Part shown: positions 1 through 10,912 of the stretch, piece after piece
Numbering within the stretch: the stretch's first letter is position 1
How the letters are laid out: every line of letters starts with the position of its first letter
Source: Allodiplogaster sudhausi
Taxonomy: Eukaryota > Nematoda > Chromadorea > Rhabditida > Diplogasteridae
Reading direction: 5' to 3'
Assembly (NCBI GenBank): GCA_945643635.1
Contig: CALZFC010000060.1
Span: 1,567,501 to 1,631,500 of the forward strand
DNA: 64,000 bases
Made by a program: the position numbers and the translations under genes
The notes under the pieces: model-generated
The model's input: only the letters and a program-made list of their open reading frames with translations
What the model was told of the DNA's origin: nothing
Database searches by the model: none

Positions 1-227
1 CCTCTCTTCTTCACTCCCATTTCAGTCTTCGGAGGGGGGGGGGGGTAGTTGAGAGGGGATTTTAGAGGTTTCCGCTATTGCGCCGTGCGCATCTAATCAA
101 TATGGATACTCCCTTATCTGTTTTCTCTAACCGTTTCTATTACTCTCTCATTCCCTTTCTCTCTCTTTCTACCTTTCCCCTGTTTTTCCTAGCTTTCTAT
201 TCACTTCTTGTGCTCTATGTCTCACTC

Positions 228-264
<37 letters not shown>

Positions 265-1484
265 CACTCTCTCTCTCATTCTCTCTCTCTCTCTTACTCT
301 CTATCTCTCTCTCTCTCACTGCCGTTGTGCCGATGTGTGCTCGTTTTTAATCGAATATCCTGATAAGCTAAACTCTAGCGAAGGACTCGGGATTATCTTC
401 TCGGGACTTGGAATCACACGAGTCAAGCAACGGCCTAGAAGAATAATTTTCTCTCTATGTCTCTCTTTCTCTCTCTGTCTCTCTCCCTCTCTGTCTCTCT
501 CTCTGTCTCTCTCTCACTCCCTCTCTCTCCCTCTCTCCTTCTCTGCTCCTCTCTCTCTATTTCTCTGTCTCTCTCTCTCTCTCCTTCTATGTTCCTCTTC
601 CTCTCATCATCACAATCTCGACATATCTCAACAAACTCGAGCTCGCCAACCATCTCCATATTAGTTTCCTCCTTCTCTCCACTCCTTCTGCACTTTTTAA
701 TCTCCTCACCATCAGATAAAAAAGGAAGGAAATATTTCCCCTTTTCCTAGAACGAAAAGTCTGAAAGACCATTTGACTTTGAGATGTCTAATTTGCGAGA
801 TGATTTTTTGATATTTTACTTCCAAACATCCTTCTACTCTCCAATATGATAATGACCTACTACCGGGAAGTAGTATTCTTCAGCTATCGTTAAAGGAGGC
901 CCGAGGAGAATAAATAGTGTCTTGTTTTTTTTTCGCCTTATTTGGTCAGGTGGTAGGAGTTTTTTCTTATGGCCTCTTTTAAGCATATTTGAAAACAATG
1001 AAAAATAAGAGATCAATGTCACCATACCCCTGACTATGTTATTCATACTTACCTCTTGAGTAGTGTTGTGCTCAGCAATGACCAATTTGATAATATTAAT
1101 ATTTATATTATTATCATTAGTACAACCACAATGCGACGAATTATGTACATGAGCTTGAAAATCAGGAAAACAAGAAATCGCGTAATTGACAACAGGCTCA
1201 GGAGATGGCATAAATTGTATGCACAGTCGAAAACAAAAGTGGGGAAAAGAAGGACATCACTAGACGACTAACCAAATAGGAAAATTATAAAAAAAGATAC
1301 TAAATAGATACCAGAAAAAAAATTATGAAAATACTAAACTGTAAAAAAAAATACTTAAAGGTAACAAATACAAATTTTTTCTAAACATTTATTGATCAAG
1401 AAAATTAATTCGAAGATAAGAAATATATATATTTAAAAATTGCAGGTGTGTTGGCAAAAGTGTTCGGCAGAGCGCGAATGGCGC
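1..1484. other. upstream region without a recognised gene; CT microsatellites
   Basis: I see no supportable coding region here. Open frames at 78-750 are made of Leu-Ser or Glu-Arg runs because they translate (CT)n tracts at about 220-320 and 450-600. From 780 to 1440 the DNA is AT-rich. A splice-acceptor-like TTGCAG ends at 1444, 41 bases before the ATG of the GPCR gene, and is a candidate SL trans-splice site for it. Confidence 0.6.
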
Positions 1485-2637
1485 ATGACGACGGAGTTCC
1501 TTGCACAGGTCGGGACTTTTTTTTTTTGTTCGAAAAAATATGCATTTAAAAAATTTTCATATTATTATTATTATTATAGTTCATACATACATACATACAT
1601 ACCTGTAACTATTTTTCATATGCTTAAAACAACACACACATACATACCCTTTTTAATTCTAAAATGTTAATGTTAATTTGAACTAAAGAAGGTACAGAGA
1701 ACCGTAGAATAAGTGATTATGTATGTGAATGCACAGGCACAAGTTGCCGAGTGAAGTTGATAGCTGAAAAGAGAGAGAGAGAGAGAGAGAAAGAAAGAAA
1801 GAGAGAGAGAGTGAAAGAGAGAGAGAGAGCGAGAGAGAGAGAAAGAGAGAGAAAGAGAGAGAAAGAGAGAGTGTGAAAGAGAGAGAGAGAGAGAGAGAGA
1901 GGGAGAGGAAAGCTCCTTCAGGTCGGACTGCCCGCTACGCTCTACCTCATCATCTTTCTCGTCGGCACCATCGGAAATGCGATGGTGAGCAAGATTATTT
2001 ATTTAATTATTTTACGAACCTAATTAGATTCGAAAAAAAAACCCAATAAATTATCTATCAATCTAACATAAAGAGAAAAAAACTAATATTATCTTTCTCC
2101 CTCACACACTCTCTCTCTCTCTCTTTCTGTCTCTCTCTCTCACTCACTCTCTCTCTCTTTCTCTCTCTCTTTTTCTCTCTCATTCTCTCTCTCTCTCTGA
2201 TGACGTCATAACGCGGCTTCCCATTGAGGTCATCTTCGTTGTGAATCGTTTCAAGCGAATGCGCAACGTCACGAATGTCTTCCTCGCGTCGCTCAGCACG
2301 GCCGATCTCTGTCTCATCTGGTTCTGCGTGCCGATCATGGTGAGACGAAGGGGACATATAAGAGAGTCTATCCATCCATCTCACTCCCTCTCAACTTCGC
2401 ACTCTCTCTCTCACTCTCTGTCTCTTTTTTTTTCTCTCTTTCTCGCTCCTCTCTCTTCTCTCTCTCTCTCTCTTTCTTACTCTATCTCTATCTCTGTCTC
2501 TCTCTTTCTCTCTCACTCTCTGTCTCTCTCTCTCTCTGTCTCTCTCTAGCTCACGCTATCTAACTGCCTTTTTCCACTTCTCCCTCTCTCTTTCTTTCTC
2601 CGTCTTTGTCTCTCTCTCTTTCTCTCTGTATCTCCTC

Positions 2638-2680
<43 letters not shown>

Positions 2681-4794
2681 CTCTATCTCTCTCCCTCTCC
2701 CTCTCTCTCTCTCTCTCTTTCTCACTTCTCTCTGTCTTTCTCTCTCTCTCTCTCCAGTTCGTCAAGTACATGAGTGCGTCGTGGTCGATGGGCCGCTTCG
2801 CGTGCTACTCCCTCCACTACATCCAGCAGTTCACGTGCTTCTGCTCCGTTCTCACCATGACGATGATTGCGTTTGAAAGGTTTTATTATTTATTTTTAAT
2901 ATTTATTTTTTATTTTAAATATATTGTTATTTATGCTAATTACTAATTATTATGCAAATTTTGCCGTTGACATAAAAGGTGATAAGAAAGACAAGAGGAA
3001 GAAAACTCATCAATATATCGTTTATTCTAATCTGAACACATAAACATGAGCTGCCTAAGGGCTTAACATCGAAAGCTGCGGAAAGTTGTTGACTTCTCTC
3101 GGATAACATAAGCTGAACCGCATGGCTCCACTTATGTATATAAACATTCTTGTTTTATGTCACCTCTTTAGCAAACATCCGGAAAAAGAGGTCTTTGATG
3201 TTAACATTATTGATGAAAAACCTATTTCTTAAAGGATAATTAACTCAAAGCTAATTTTTTGGTAATCTCCGTAATATCTGTCTTAAAATCCAACGTTATC
3301 ATTGCAGATATCTCGCGATCGCCTACCCGATGAAGAACATGTGGCTCTCTTCAATCGGTCGAGCGAAGAAGGTAAAGTCTCTTTCGTCCTTCTCTTCTAT
3401 GCCTTCTCCTCTCTTTTTTTTACTCTCTCATTCTCTCGCGCGTTCTGCCTATCTCTCACCTCTCTCTCCCTTCGCTCTCACTCCTCTCCCTCTCCTCTCT
3501 ATCTCTATCAACAACTCTCTCTCCTCTCTCCCTAATTCTCCCTCTCTCCCTCTCCCTCTCTCTTCCTCTATCTCTCTCTCTCCCTCGCTTTCTCTCTCCT
3601 TCTCCCTCTCTCACCCTCTCTTCTTCTCACTCTCTCTCGTTCTCTCCCTCCCTCTCCCTCCCTCTCTATCCCTTTCTCTCTCCATCTCTCCATCTCTCTC
3701 TCGCCCCCCCCCCCTCTCTCTCTCCCTCTCCCCCTTCAGGTGATTCTTCTCGTCTGGTTGACCTCTGCCGTCCTCTCGATCCCCACGGCTGTTCGCATCG
3801 ACTACGAGACGACCAACTCCTCCTTCAACACGCGCACTCACTGGTGCCATCGGCGCTTCCCGGTCGCACTCTTCGGCCAGTCGCCAAACACGCTCAATCA
3901 GGCGTACGCTCTCTACCAGGTTAGCAAGAGAATACAGTAGTACCCAAGGGGTCTAAGGGGTCTAAGTTAGCAGAGAATACAGTACCCAAGGGGTCTAAGG
4001 GGTCTAAGTTAGGAGAGAATACAGTACCCAAGGGGTCTAAGGGGTCTAAGTTAGGAGAGAATACAGTACCCAAGGGGTCTAAGGGGTCTAAGTTAGGAGA
4101 GAATACAGTACCCAAGGGGTCTAAGTTGGTGGAGGGGGGTTGACAAGGTAAGGAGGGGTGCCTACATGTACCCTATTCAATCCGACGTACGCGGAATACT
4201 GTAGCTGTGATATCAGTCAGGAGAGAATACAGTACCAAAGGGTCTTTACCAATTGAGAGATGGTTGAAAAGGCGCCCAATTGGAATGCATGGTCCAATCC
4301 GAATCCCACTCCCAATTCCAATCCCAATCCCAATCCCAATCCCAATCCCAATCCCAATCCCAATCCCAATCCCAATCCCAATCCCAATCCTAATCCCAAT
4401 CCCAATCCCAATCCCAATCCCAATCCCAATCCCAATCCCAATCCCAATCCCAATCCCAATCCCAATCCCGATCCCACTTGAGATGCTCCTGCTCATCGTC
4501 TTCCCTGTCGTGACCATGTCCGTGTGCTACACGCGCATCTCGCTCATCGTCTACTCCTCCTCGAAGGACAAGGCGCTCTCTCGTGCAATGTGAGTAAATG
4601 ATTGCAATTTAGTAAATGACAGAATCTCTCGGTATACGCGCACTAAAATATTCCTTCACTCCCACACGCTACCACGTCCAGAGAGAGATAGTAGACCTCT
4701 ATCATTTGGTTCCACTATCACTCTCTCGCTCACGCTCTCTGCTTTCTCGCCCCTGTGTCTCCCCACTCTCTATCTCTCAGCTTTATCTTTGTGT

Positions 4795-4835
<41 letters not shown>

Positions 4836-5573
4836 ACACACTCTCTCTCTTTCTACACACTCTCTCTCTCTGTTTTCAGGGTCGCCTTCAGCAAAGCAGC
4901 GACCGACGCCGTGACCTTCACCTCCTACAGCAGCATCCCTGTAGTGACGAACTGTCGCTCCTTCAAGACGGCCTCGACCACGATCGCATCGTCCCTCTCC
5001 TCCAAAAAGAGTAGCCGAGTCGCGGAATCGAATAAGAAACAGGCGGGAAACATTATTTTTGAAGAAGAAACAGGCGGGAAACATTATTTTTGAAGAAGAA
5101 ACATGCGGGAAATAATTATTTTTGAATAATAATAAATTTTTTTAAGGATATGTTTATTTTAAAAAATAGTTCCAAGAAATTCTCTAACGTAAAAAAAGCC
5201 TATTATATCATTATATACATATATAAATAGATATCTATATTTTTTATTTAACAAATAGATTGGCGCATGAATAACAGCAAAAAACATCTTCAGATTGTCC
5301 AAATGCTCATCTCTATCGTGGTCATGTATACGATATGCTGGCTTCCGTCGATAGGTATTTTTATTTATTTAACCATTTATTTATTTATTCATTTTACATT
5401 TTACACTCATTTCTTACAATTAGCAAATTTTTTTTTCACCCAAAATTCCATCTCGTATGAGCATGAATCATCTAACTTTATTGATCTCTTTTACTGCTAT
5501 CTTTCCTCTCGTCATCTTTACTTGTCGTTCGATATATCCGCCCCATTTCTATAGCACTCTCTCTCTCTCACTC

Positions 5574-5610
<37 letters not shown>

Positions 5611-5874
5611 GGTCTCTCTATTCAAAGATCTCTCGCGCTCCCACCTCCTTTTTCTGCTCGCCTACAAATATTAATCTCCCATCTCTCACGTCATGTATAA
5701 TGAAGGGAGATCTGCGAGAGATTTCATTGCAACCAATTATACGCAGCAAAGTAAGGAATCCTTACATAAAGCAGAGATACATAGATTAAGCGGCATATCA
5801 CTCCTCTAATTTTCCATGTTTTCTCTGCCCGCCTGCCAAATGAACTCCCTCTCTCTCCCTCCCTCTCTCTCTCA

Positions 5875-5905
<31 letters not shown>

Positions 5906-7891
5906 ACCTCTTCTCTCTCCCTCATCAGATATGATAATCTCCTACCACCTTCCATGAATCGAGACTCCCTGCGCATCCCCCACTTCCTGCAGAAAAAAAC
6001 CGCATCCATCACATGACCAATAAGGCTAATATCGTTTGCATCGGGCCACTTGCATTCATTCCCTTATTGAATGTTACACATATACTCGGGAAGTGTTTTC
6101 TTGGCCTATGATACATCGTATTTATGCGCGCAGTCAGTCTTATACACATGTTGGCATACACTTTGTTTTGGGATTTAAAAGAGCCAAAAAATCGCATTTG
6201 AATTCGCGCCATTTTGCCTGGCACAAGCGCGAGAGATCAATAATCAGGGAAATTCAAATGGATTACGAGATTCACTTCCGTGTTCCTTTAAATAGAAAAA
6301 AAACAATAATTCTCTAAACCAGCTTTTAATCTCTTTTCATTGCCATCTTTTTGCCATACGAACTCAATATCTTATGGTGTCACGTTTTCCCTCAATATAT
6401 ATATCTCCTCTCCATAGCTCTCCCTCTCACATATCTCTCTTTCTCTCTCTCTCTTCGTCTTTCTCTCTCTCTCTCTCTCTCTCTATCGCTCGCTCTCTCG
6501 CTCTCTCTCTCTTTTTATCTCTTTCTTCTCTCTTTTATTCGCTCTCTCTCTCTCTCTCCCTCTCTCTCTCCCTCTCTCTCTCTCATTCCAGTGGACGAGC
6601 TGCTGACGTCATTCGGCTACATCTGCCGCACATCGAATACGCCGACGCTCAAGCACATGCGCATGGGATTTAACGCGCTGGTTAGAAGAAGAAGAAGAAT
6701 TGTTGTTATTTCCATGGTCCCTAAACCCGCCGATGATAGGATGCGAGATCGCGAATGAAAAAGATCCAAAACCTACCCGGCTTCCTGCCCCCTTCCTGTC
6801 AACATGTTTATATCTTCCTAATATAGACCAGCTAAAGGAAGAGTGTAACCTTCCCGATCTACTAAATGTTCGTTTCCTCGAAAAGATTAGACAAGGAATA
6901 TGTTGATTCTGGGGAAACGTGTGCTTTTAATCTGCCATCATCAAGAATACTTTGTTTAGGAGATCTCTAAAAATCTCTGTATGCTGATATGAATTATATG
7001 AAACGCTGTATTCATAACCTGTTTTCTATTAGTCAGGAAAAGAGCGGGAATTCAAAGCGTCCTTTCAATAATCGCGGCAACCATACCTCGCAGTCCTAAA
7101 AGCTCTGTATTCATTAATTCTAATAATCAGGGAAAAGAGCGGGAATTCAAAAGTACATTTAAATAATCGTTAAAATCCCTCGCTTCCTTCGCACAGACCT
7201 ACTGCCAGTCGTGCCTGAATCCGCTGTGCTACGCGTTCATCTCGCAAAACTTCCGCGCAACCTTCAAGTCGGCGTACGCGCGCATGAAGCTACGCTTGCA
7301 GGTTGGCAGCGCCGCTTTTTGGCGTTTTATTTTATTTTTAAAGACTTTCAAAAACAACATTTTGGAGAAAAAAAAACAAGCTACCACAACAACATCTACT
7401 TATGGACAAAGACAAAATTGTCATATATTTTACAGTTTATCATAAAAAAAATGTCTATCGAGAATGTATAAAACAAATAAAAGGCATTGTTGTCGATGAA
7501 TAATTTAATCTAATTTTTAAAACAAAAGTGAAAAAATTCTAACCATAAGCTCACTTCGGACGAGAGAATTCAAACAAAACTCCATCCCACACATTTCTAG
7601 GATGCTGACGAGAATTCAAAAATTCAAATTCTTGTCTCCGGACGAGAGAATTCAAAACTCCAACACATTTCCAGGGTGCTGACGAGCTGCGCTCTCGGAT
7701 CGGCTCCTACTCATCTGCTTCGATTCTCTCGACTCGCAATCATCATCGCGTCTGCTCGTCGATGAACACGCTGACGGTGCCCGGGAGGTCCATTATCATC
7801 ACGCCGAATCTGTCGAGGGACGTGTCGCAGCTGTCGCTCGCGCGACCACGCTCGCCTATCGCATTCGACGCCGTCAGCCAGATGAGGTGGG

Positions 7892-7936
<45 letters not shown>

Positions 7937-8625
7937 TAGACATAGAGAGAGAAGAGGGGGAAGAAAGAGAGAGACAGAGAAAGTGAGAGTGTGAGAAAGA
8001 GAGAGAGAACTGGAGAATCTAATTATAATTATGATTATTAATTAATCACCCGTCACCTTGAAGAGCGCGCAGCCCTACGGAGACGTCGCGCGACTCGGGC
8101 CGGCCGCGCAGTCCGACCGACGTGTCGCAGATGTCGCGTGCGCGCTCGTCGCTCATGCGCCGACGCAGTCCGACCAGCACGAGTCGCGCGTCAACCGCGA
8201 CCGAAACGAACCCGCACATTCGGTAGGAGAGAAACACACTAAAAATAACGAGGACCGGAAATTACGCGTACACAGTAGGCACACTAAAATACTTTGGCAC
8301 ACTAATAATAGTGAGAGACAGTACGGTATGAACGCTGGAAAAACTAGAAGATAAATACAGTAGTCACAGTAAATTATAAGGAGAGGATACGGTAGGATAG
8401 ACACACTAAAATATATGTATAGATAGATGGCCGTGAAATGGAAAAAGTGCAGTATATTTTTGACGCACTAAAAATACTAAGCGCCTTCCACACTCCAGGA
8501 CTCGCAGCCCGACGAACGCGTCGCAGTACTCGGGCAACTCGGTGCGCTCGCTTCCGAACGAGCATCGCCAGGCGCTGCTCACCGTCAGCGACGCCATTCG
8601 CTCCAAGACGCCCGACTTTGTTTGA
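1485..8625 (+). CDS. rhodopsin-family (class A) neuropeptide-type GPCR, 14 exons, 529 aa
   Basis: A seven-helix peptide receptor of the plasma membrane. Exons: 1485-1508, 1922-1984, 2229-2339, 2758-2879, 3308-3371, 3740-3919, 4483-4589, 4880-5010, 5259-5354, 6592-6680, 7197-7301, 7675-7886, 8064-8222, 8499-8625. All junctions are GT-AG and phases agree throughout. Seen motifs: GNAM in TM1, LSTADL in TM2, Cys in GRFAC before TM3, FERYLAI (about 105-111) as the E/DRY box, RAKK after it, HWC in extracellular loop 2, CWLP (294-297) in TM6, and NPLCY (337-341) as the TM7 NPxxY motif. FERYLAIxxPMK...RAKK resembles TRH/CCK-like peptide receptors; I cannot name the ligand. Loop 3 is Ser/Thr-rich. The tail (exons 12-14) repeats RSPT-like units. 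The start is chosen at the first ATG in frame with TM1, so no long extracellular N-terminus is seen; an upstream exon is possible. The exon 8 donor is the least certain junction. Confidence 0.85.
1765..1912. repeat. (GA)n microsatellite in GPCR intron 1
   Basis: An almost pure GAGA tract with AAAG and GTGA interruptions fills the 3' half of the first intron, up to the acceptor of exon 2. The acceptor itself (TCCTTCAG, ending 1921) follows the purine tract with only a short pyrimidine stretch. Confidence 0.9.
2387..2756. repeat. (CT)n block filling GPCR intron 3
   Basis: A nearly continuous CTCTCT tract with GTCT and TTTCT interruptions runs from just after the exon 3 donor to the exon 4 acceptor CAG at 2755-2757. 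It provides a very long polypyrimidine tract. A shorter tract at 2101-2198 lies in intron 2. Confidence 0.9.
3379..3738. repeat. (CT)n block filling GPCR intron 5
   Basis: Intron 5 (3372-3739) consists almost wholly of CT dinucleotides, with CCCT and a short C homopolymer near 3704-3712, ending at the exon 6 acceptor CTTCAG. A similar block (4720-4878) fills the 3' part of intron 7. Confidence 0.9.
3933..4125. repeat. minisatellite of about 53 bp in GPCR intron 6
   Basis: Roughly four tandem units carry AGAGAATACAGTACCCAAGG followed by two copies of GGTCTAAG. The last unit is shortened. A diverged copy of the AGAGAATACAGTACC part recurs near 4221. It lies right after the exon 6 donor at 3920. 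Confidence 0.85.
4311..4470. repeat. hexanucleotide repeat (CCCAAT)n before exon 7
   Basis: About 27 copies of CCCAAT, with one CCTAAT variant near 4389, end about 12 bp before the exon 7 acceptor at 4481-4482. On the minus strand the repeat is (GGGATT)n, a regular G-tract array. It is open in the frame of exon 7 (Ile-Pro repeats), but the conserved loop-to-TM5 join favours exon 7 starting at 4483 with the repeat spliced out. Confidence 0.9.
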
Positions 8626-8775
8626 ATCGAAAGTTTTGGCGCGAAAGGAGATTTGAATAGAAAGTTTTGGCGCGAAAGGAGGTTTGAATTGAAAGTTTTG
8701 GCGCGAAAGAAGATTTGAATTGAAAGTTTTGGCACGAAAGATGATTTGAATTGAACGTTTTGGCGCAAAAGAAGA
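8621..8775. repeat. five tandem units of about 31 bp in the GPCR 3' end
   Basis: Starting at the stop codon, five units carry GAAAGTTTTGGCGCGAAAG; copies 4 and 5 have substitutions in the GGCGCG core. The TTTGGCGCGAAA core equals the classical E2F site word. It lies in the presumed 3' UTR or just downstream of it. Confidence 0.85.
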
Positions 8776-9096
8776 TACCATATCATATCAAGGAATGTGT
8801 ATGTGTGTGTGCCTTTTCTTGCTCGAATTTAGAAAAGAAAAGAAGCATTCTCGATTTCTACATTATGGCCTGGAATATGAAGTGCCTATTGACCTATTTT
8901 TCGAATTCATTTATAGCCGAAAGATCTCGAAATTTGAATAGTTAAAATGATTACTCTGTCAATCTTGCTAATACATATATTAAATTCGCCAGAATCATTT
9001 TAGAATCATATTCCAGAATATTTTTATACTGATAAAGCGAAGAAACGATCCCATTGCTCCAAAACTGCACGCAACAGGTATGTATGTACATACATA
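8776..9096. other. intergenic, no gene seen
   Basis: AT-rich spacer between the GPCR 3' repeats and the Tc1-like element. It holds a short GTGTATGTGTGTGTG run near 8796-8812 and a TACATACATAC motif at the element's left edge. No coding signal is seen. Confidence 0.6.
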
Positions 9097-9882
9097 CAGT
9101 ACCGGCCAAAAAGATACGAACACTAACATATTTTGCTATATTTTCCTTCAAAGTTAACGAAACTGGATGAAATTTTCAGGGTTATTTCTATGTACTGTCA
9201 GACTACTAACAGTAGATTATTGGTTTTATTGATCGACTACAGATCGAAAAAAAATCAATAATTCGAATATCCCAGGTTTCACATTTGTGGGCGTGCTAGA
9301 CAAAATGATTTATTTCTTTGATTTTCGTGTACTTTATATTGAATAGATGGTTGATATGTATTATACGGCATCTCTGCAATAAGTTTTTGGCCTAATTATT
9401 ATTAAATCATATGCCGTTACATGCTGCTGCCTTCAGATCGAGATTCATTCACTTGACCTTAGATGCAGAAAGTTTAGCGGGATAAAATCGATCATTTACT
9501 GCAATGCCTAGAGTATTAATGATGTCCAAATATTCGCAGGTAATCACTAAACAATTTCAAATGGTTAATTGAGCTGTGGAAATTAGGTGCTAACTATTTG
9601 TGCACACTTTGAACACCGCAGTCAACTTTGGCCCGCAGCGCAAAAGTGCTAAAAGTGATATTGTGCAGGGGTCAGTGTTTGGAAATCGGTTTTACCTATG
9701 TACCTCAAACGAGAGAAAATAGGATTTTTTTCGATCTGTGGTCGATCAATAAAACCAATAATCTACTGTTAGTAGTCTGACAGTACATAGAAATAACTCT
9801 GAAAATTTCATTCAGTTCCTTAACTTTGAAGGTAAAAATATAGCAAAATATGTTAGTGTTCGTATCTTTTTGGCCGGTACTG
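9097..9882. mobile_element. non-autonomous Tc1/mariner-type element with long terminal inverted repeats
   Basis: A 786-bp unit bounded by TA on both sides (9095-9096 and 9883-9884), the Tc1/mariner target-site duplication. Its ends are CAGTACCGGCCAAAAAGATA and the inverted copy of it. That closely resembles the C. elegans Tc1 terminus, which as I recall begins CAGTGCTGGCCAAAAAGAT. The inverted arms extend about 155 bp (9097-9256 against about 9720-9882) with a few mismatches. The centre (9257-9719) has no intact transposase frame; short open pieces near 9507-9700 could be remnants. It is therefore probably a deletion derivative moved by a related transposase. Confidence 0.88.
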
Positions 9883-10284
9883 TACATACATTCGAAGTTG
9901 TGAGACCTGCCAGAAGCTTCAAATCTTTGCATATCTTTGCATAGATGTCCACTATCCAATCTAATCAGCTGTTTCTCTACTCTTCTTCTTATACATTCGA
10001 ACTTCTTCTCCAAAGCATACTAAATGTTCAACGTCCTTGTCACCATCTCTCAGTTGCAAAGCAACGGTACTCTTATATTTCCAGTTTGGGTTTGGAAGGT
10101 AAATATCATAAAGTTGATTCTTACAATTAGACTTTTTCACAGAATAATATTTAAACTCAATCATAGTTGACTTCAATCCATTGTCTTCTCGTCTGCGGGG
10201 TCACCGAAGGGGTTCGAGATGAGATCTTAGCGAAATCGATTCCCCCGTTGGGGGCATCCAAACACAACTCTGGTGCTTCACCAG

Positions 10285-10385
10285 GGGTGGCCGGGGGCCG
10301 AAAATATCCGGCCCCGGCTCCCCCGAGGTCGGCCCCCGCCCCGAGGTCGGCCCCGGCATCGAGGGCGGAGGATGGGGCCCGGGAC
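10285..10385. repeat. GC-rich inverted-repeat island
   Basis: The core GCCGGGGGCCG AAAATAT CCGGCCCCGGC is a near-perfect hairpin, followed by three copies of a CCGAGGTCGGCCCC-like word. This base composition is unlike the AT-rich surroundings. I do not recognise the element. Confidence 0.6.
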
Positions 10386-10846
10386 TTTACGCATTTATAA
10401 CAGAATAAAATATGAATAATGAACTAATGACTTCCTCGAAAAGGTTTGTTTTGAAGGTGTTGAAGGGAATAGTAGTAGTAATTTGTCGAGAAAAATTTTT
10501 TTACCACATATCTTTCAATCAGAAAAAATTAAACCGAGAAAAAAGAATAAGGAGAAGATAGAGTGAATGAATAAGTCATAATTTGCCTGAATGTATCGGT
10601 GAACACACTCCATGAGATGACGTCATAAACGTCACCGCCCACTTCTGCGCAGACGACCTTGCCTTTGCCGTGTGGACTTGTTGTGGACTGTTCGTCCAAG
10701 CTCCAGGTGTACATCAAGTACAAAAATCAAGTGTAACTGTCTCCACTCGCGAAATTATTTACCCGGCGACAACTCATTGAGATCTTTCCGTCTCCCTCGC
10801 TCGCTAATTAAATCTTCTAATTATCTTTTCACATGTTTGTATGTAG

Positions 10847-10912
10847 TATGTATGTATGTATGTATGTATGTATGTATGTTTGTATGCATGTATGTATGTA
10901 TGTATGTATGTA
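10847..10912. repeat. (TATG)n microsatellite
   Basis: About 16 tandem TATG units with single-base variants (TATGT TTGTATGCATG) in intergenic DNA. Confidence 0.9.

Noticed and set aside
78..750. Long Ser-Leu, Arg-Glu and similar open frames over CT/GA tracts, here and throughout the window
   Set aside because: They translate dinucleotide repeats and have no domain or codon signal; repeats lack stops in several frames by composition.
3933..4125. CRISPR-like array
   Set aside because: Units are directly tandem with no unique spacers, in a eukaryotic intron: a minisatellite.
4207..4593. 128-aa frame with an Ile-Pro repeat fused to TM5 of the GPCR
   Set aside because: The repeat is better read as intron; the extracellular loop 2 to TM5 join from exon 6 to 4483 is in phase and family-like.
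10529..10723. Minus-strand frame with protein-like composition (KGKVVCAEVGGDVYDVISWS)
   Set aside because: It may be a real exon, but I found no partner exon, no recognised domain and no ATG except an internal one, so it is not called.
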